This document shows positions 33,801 to 34,617 of a stretch of DNA of 34,617 bases, piece after piece (within the stretch, counting starts at the first letter, position 1; each line of letters opens with the position of its first letter). The stretch comes from Prevotellaceae bacterium (GTDB lineage: Bacteria; Bacteroidota; Bacteroidia; Bacteroidales; UBA932). The stretch spans positions 1-34,617 of the forward strand of contig JAIRUB010000144.1 of the NCBI GenBank assembly GCA_031254635.1, in the 5' to 3' direction. The notes beneath the pieces are model-generated. The model was not told the origin of the DNA and searched no databases. It saw only the letters and a program-made list of their open reading frames with translations. A program made the translations under genes and the position numbers.

Positions 33801-34617
33801 CACCTTATTATGTATTGAACGGGGAAACTTGTATCGGCACTCCTGCTACCTTTATCATAACAGTAATGCCTGCGAGCGGAATAGTAATTTTACCTGAGGC
33901 ACCGGCTCCTATATGCGTGGGTGGCACGGTAAATTTAGCGCCGAGTACGCCTACCTTGAATTTGGGTGTTTGTACGCTCATTGGCACCAGCGGCACATGG
34001 ACCTTGGATGGCACAGACTTTATACCTCCGCTTACCCTTAATGCTGACGGCACTTATGTCTTAGGATATAGGATTAATACCAGTTGCGGCATCTTCAGTT
34101 CAAATACGGTAACGGTAACGGTAAATGCCTTGCCGGTAGTGAACATAGCGGCCAATTCCCCGACAGTATGTAATGGCGGTTCGTCAACTTTAACAGCAAC
34201 AGTTACCGGTGGTACGACCACAGCAACGACATATACATGGTACAGCGGGGCTACGCAATTGGGTACAACAACAGTAAATGATTATAATTTAAGCCCGGTA
34301 ACGGCAACAGCAGCCTATTCTGTTACGGTAATAAACAGCAATGGTTGTACGGCAACGAGTTCGCCTGTAACAATTACGGTACATGATGTACCATCGGTAG
34401 GAGACTTGACTGTTCCTTCCGCCTTGTGTTCGGGCGATCAGCTGGATGTTCCTGTTCCAACGGTTCAAGATAATGGTACAGTGATAACCGATGAGTTTTG
34501 GACCTTTGGCGGCAGTATAATAACCATGCCCTACACCGTAGCGTATAGTGAGGATGGCAATATTTTATATTACAGTGCTGTTAATGCTTGCGGCACTACC
34601 CCCTCTGCCACGGTAGC
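30875..34617 (+). CDS. Very large secreted Ig-/PKD-repeat surface protein, partial (continues beyond window)
   Basis: An uninterrupted frame from the ATG at 30875 (an ATG two codons earlier is possible) to the window end: 1247 complete codons with no stop. A signal peptide (LFSLLLIGMFTITGLFAQ) is followed by a glycine-rich beta-helix-like region (about 150-265) with GATIGSP, GAGIGSGW and SAGIGSGC rungs. An Ig-like module with PSYQWFKNGTAIPGATAST and ADGDEIYCRM lies at about 660-738. Then come three Cys-pair Ig-like repeats (about 740-824, 825-907, 1087-1172) and, between the second and third, a PKD-like module with GASWTNSN, GLGASGTMPIGAFTATN and ISSTVTVTP. This make-up is typical of huge Bacteroidota surface adhesins exported by the type IX system, whose C-terminal sorting domain would lie beyond the window. 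Cargo status is inference. Confidence 0.88.
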   Translation, partial: MKPFAIIQKSFTRLFSLLLIGMFTITGLFAQRPVVNHNISSTSLTIASSSFGNDYNITQNPGTTNNRIVVNSGYQGTITLSGVNMTSPNFSPIDIQGRNNQSNLDPVTKVGIILNGQNTIRCSSDTYCAIQVNQGAQVHFSAIDPNDHNSGKLNVSTSASGGGATIGSPHSANQGSATIQCSTGSAGTVTRTAGGNMIFSSGIIDATGSQHGAGIGSGWYTYYNGIIIIYGGHVTARGGIHSAGIGSGCPTGHGVIACYAPNSSIIALPPATITATTAQTVTPQALGGTANVTYLNDPNKPLIRVCTEDFEQDATIYLDLKENANIVNIFAMLGIDYDLSNVRLGRTDASGFLNLRGEFQQNTTFYTDASSTNPAHLDRPYMPVVTTVSGSSSTVVDIVLPLLLTNISFTDYPSTPLEFGYTPMQAEANAYRIEISYDDADPMLNVRFSLQDGLHFSPLKFYAADGITPISAPTSLTKGMVIFISCPINNGEDIGNYSDVLLINGNYQGVALPGYIRRVIQQRVVVNDSYANNHIKVTASPSSFTVTYPSTYSVDLTLNIDHTGTSIVYDPLDVVAKYLITTEPNFNLALAANPINGPNWSLLNIPQTNNTNAAKTVYFENIPQGTYYIHWYVESGEVYAHSLDVTDPPALYGGFGPYRDVLEICDGKGVSFTTVPTDGGTPSYQWFKNGTAIPGATASTYYYVPADGDEIYCRMISTVACASPATVYSQAIPIKATPSPVVSLAALPSEVCSGGSTTLTATVTGSTTTAMTYTWYRGATQLGVTTTNTYNLSSLTLTEDYSVAVLNENGCTGSATVTITVYDLPVVNISANPTAVCYGEASTLTATVTGGTTPSMTYTWYREAAQLGTTTVNSYNVSTAGTYLVTVFNSNGCTATSSPVTITVVPTVDLSSTYSDVSVVAGTVIGPFNAAGTLTGASWTNSNTAVGLGASGTMPIGAFTATNSTSAPISSTVTVTPYYVLNGETCIGTPATFIITVMPASGIVILPEAPAPICVGGTVNLAPSTPTLNLGVCTLIGTSGTWTLDGTDFIPPLTLNADGTYVLGYRINTSCGIFSSNTVTVTVNALPVVNIAANSPTVCNGGSSTLTATVTGGTTTATTYTWYSGATQLGTTTVNDYNLSPVTATAAYSVTVINSNGCTATSSPVTITVHDVPSVGDLTVPSALCSGDQLDVPVPTVQDNGTVITDEFWTFGGSIITMPYTVAYSEDGNILYYSAVNACGTTPSATV
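31511..31620 (+). repeat. Paired 20-bp exact repeat coding for beta-helix rungs
   Basis: The same 20 bases (encoding AGIGSG and flanks) occur at 31511-31530 and 31601-31620, exactly 90 bp or 30 codons apart. The translated segment between them (IIIIYGGHVTARGG) is a beta-helix rung pattern. Confidence 0.7.
33092..33346 (+). repeat. Ig-like repeat unit A of the surface protein
   Basis: An 85-codon unit with the pattern PVV-x(8-9)-VC-x-GG-x-x-TLTATVTG, YTWYRGATQLG, YSVAVLNENGC and VTITV. The two Cys residues probably form a disulfide. Confidence 0.75.
33347..33595 (+). repeat. Ig-like repeat unit B of the surface protein
   Basis: An 83-codon unit directly after A: PVVNISANPTAVC, STLTATVTGG, YTWYREAAQLGTTT, FNSNGCTATSSPVTITV. 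It shares a 41-bp exact match with unit C (33542-33582 versus 34337-34377). Confidence 0.75.
34133..34390 (+). repeat. Ig-like repeat unit C of the surface protein
   Basis: An 86-codon unit separated from B by a PKD-like module and one other domain: PVVNIAANSPTVC, SSTLTATVTGG, YTWYSGATQLGTTT, INSNGCTATSSPVTITV. It is closest to B near its end, where 41 consecutive bases are identical. Confidence 0.75.

Noticed and set aside
33808..34053. 81-codon minus-strand frame inside the surface protein
   Set aside because: Antisense to an uninterrupted plus-strand frame with clear PKD-like and Ig-like sequence.
33092..34390. Tandem repeats that might be a CRISPR array or mobile element
   Set aside because: The repeats are in frame, code for Ig-like domains, vary between copies and lack short uniform spacers.
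1..34617. Mobile island or prophage
   Set aside because: No transposase, integrase, phage gene, att-like duplication or abrupt change of coding style was seen; the tRNA-Asn has no repeated 3' fragment noticed elsewhere in the window.

Overview
The window looks like a chromosomal segment of a member of the Bacteroidota, most likely a Bacteroidales-type anaerobe. The evidence is a complete porP-porK-porL-porM-porN (gldKLMN) type IX secretion locus, a GldA-type ATPase, and outer-membrane proteins with C-terminal aromatic residues. There is also a Bacteroidota-type fused spore-maturation-like membrane protein, a paired GGGtGRT/IscU-like gene set typical of anaerobes, and repeated Bacteroidota -7 promoter boxes (TAnnTTTG) at short distances from start codons. 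No insertion sequence, integrase, CRISPR array or rRNA gene was seen. The species cannot be fixed from sequence reading alone.

Layout. 1-1.6 kb: the 5' part of a spmAB-like gene (cut by the window edge), a small secreted protein that may be a broken gene, and tRNA-Asn(GUU). 1.7-3.5 kb: two shikimate-pathway genes, aroB and aroD. 3.5-6.3 kb: an outer-membrane beta-barrel protein, then rbfA-lolE, which overlap by 4 bp. 6.4-8.3 kb: trpS converging on a leucine-rich-repeat lipoprotein. 8.4-13 kb: an S66 LD-carboxypeptidase with yraN, a secreted CarboxypepD_reg-like protein, and a large carboxyltransferase whose terminal biotinyl-like domain lacks the biotin lysine. 13.1-15.3 kb: an ROK sugar kinase, a small membrane protein and an MBL-fold hydrolase in one tight operon. 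15.4-18.4 kb: a gldA-like ATPase facing a three-gene operon (outer-membrane protein, IscU-like scaffold, GGGtGRT protein). 18.6-21 kb: penicillin-binding protein 1A.

21.2-30.2 kb is the core of the window. topA is followed directly by an arginase-fold protein with a damaged metal site, then by porP, porK, porL, porM and porN. The Por/Gld proteins form the motor (L, M), the periplasmic ring (K, N) and an outer-membrane partner (P) of the type IX secretion system. A strong nested terminator closes the locus. From about 30.3 kb a new unit begins with an unusual promoter region (two GTTAA-N5-GTTAA pairs exactly 30 bp apart, a T tract and a -7 box). It has a roughly 200-nt leader with a possible 20-codon leucine-rich peptide, then a 69-residue secreted mini-protein. 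Last comes a very large secreted protein (at least 1247 residues, open at the window end) built of glycine-rich beta-helix-like rungs, Ig-like repeats and a PKD-like module. It is a natural candidate cargo for the secretion system encoded just upstream, but its C-terminal sorting domain lies outside the window.

Most of the window is ordinary housekeeping content. The less ordinary points are the GTTAA-pair promoter and leader, the carboxyltransferase with no biotin lysine, the degenerate arginase-fold gene in the T9SS neighbourhood, and the GGGtGRT/IscU-like operon that also carries an outer-membrane protein. All assignments come from reading motifs; no database search was run.
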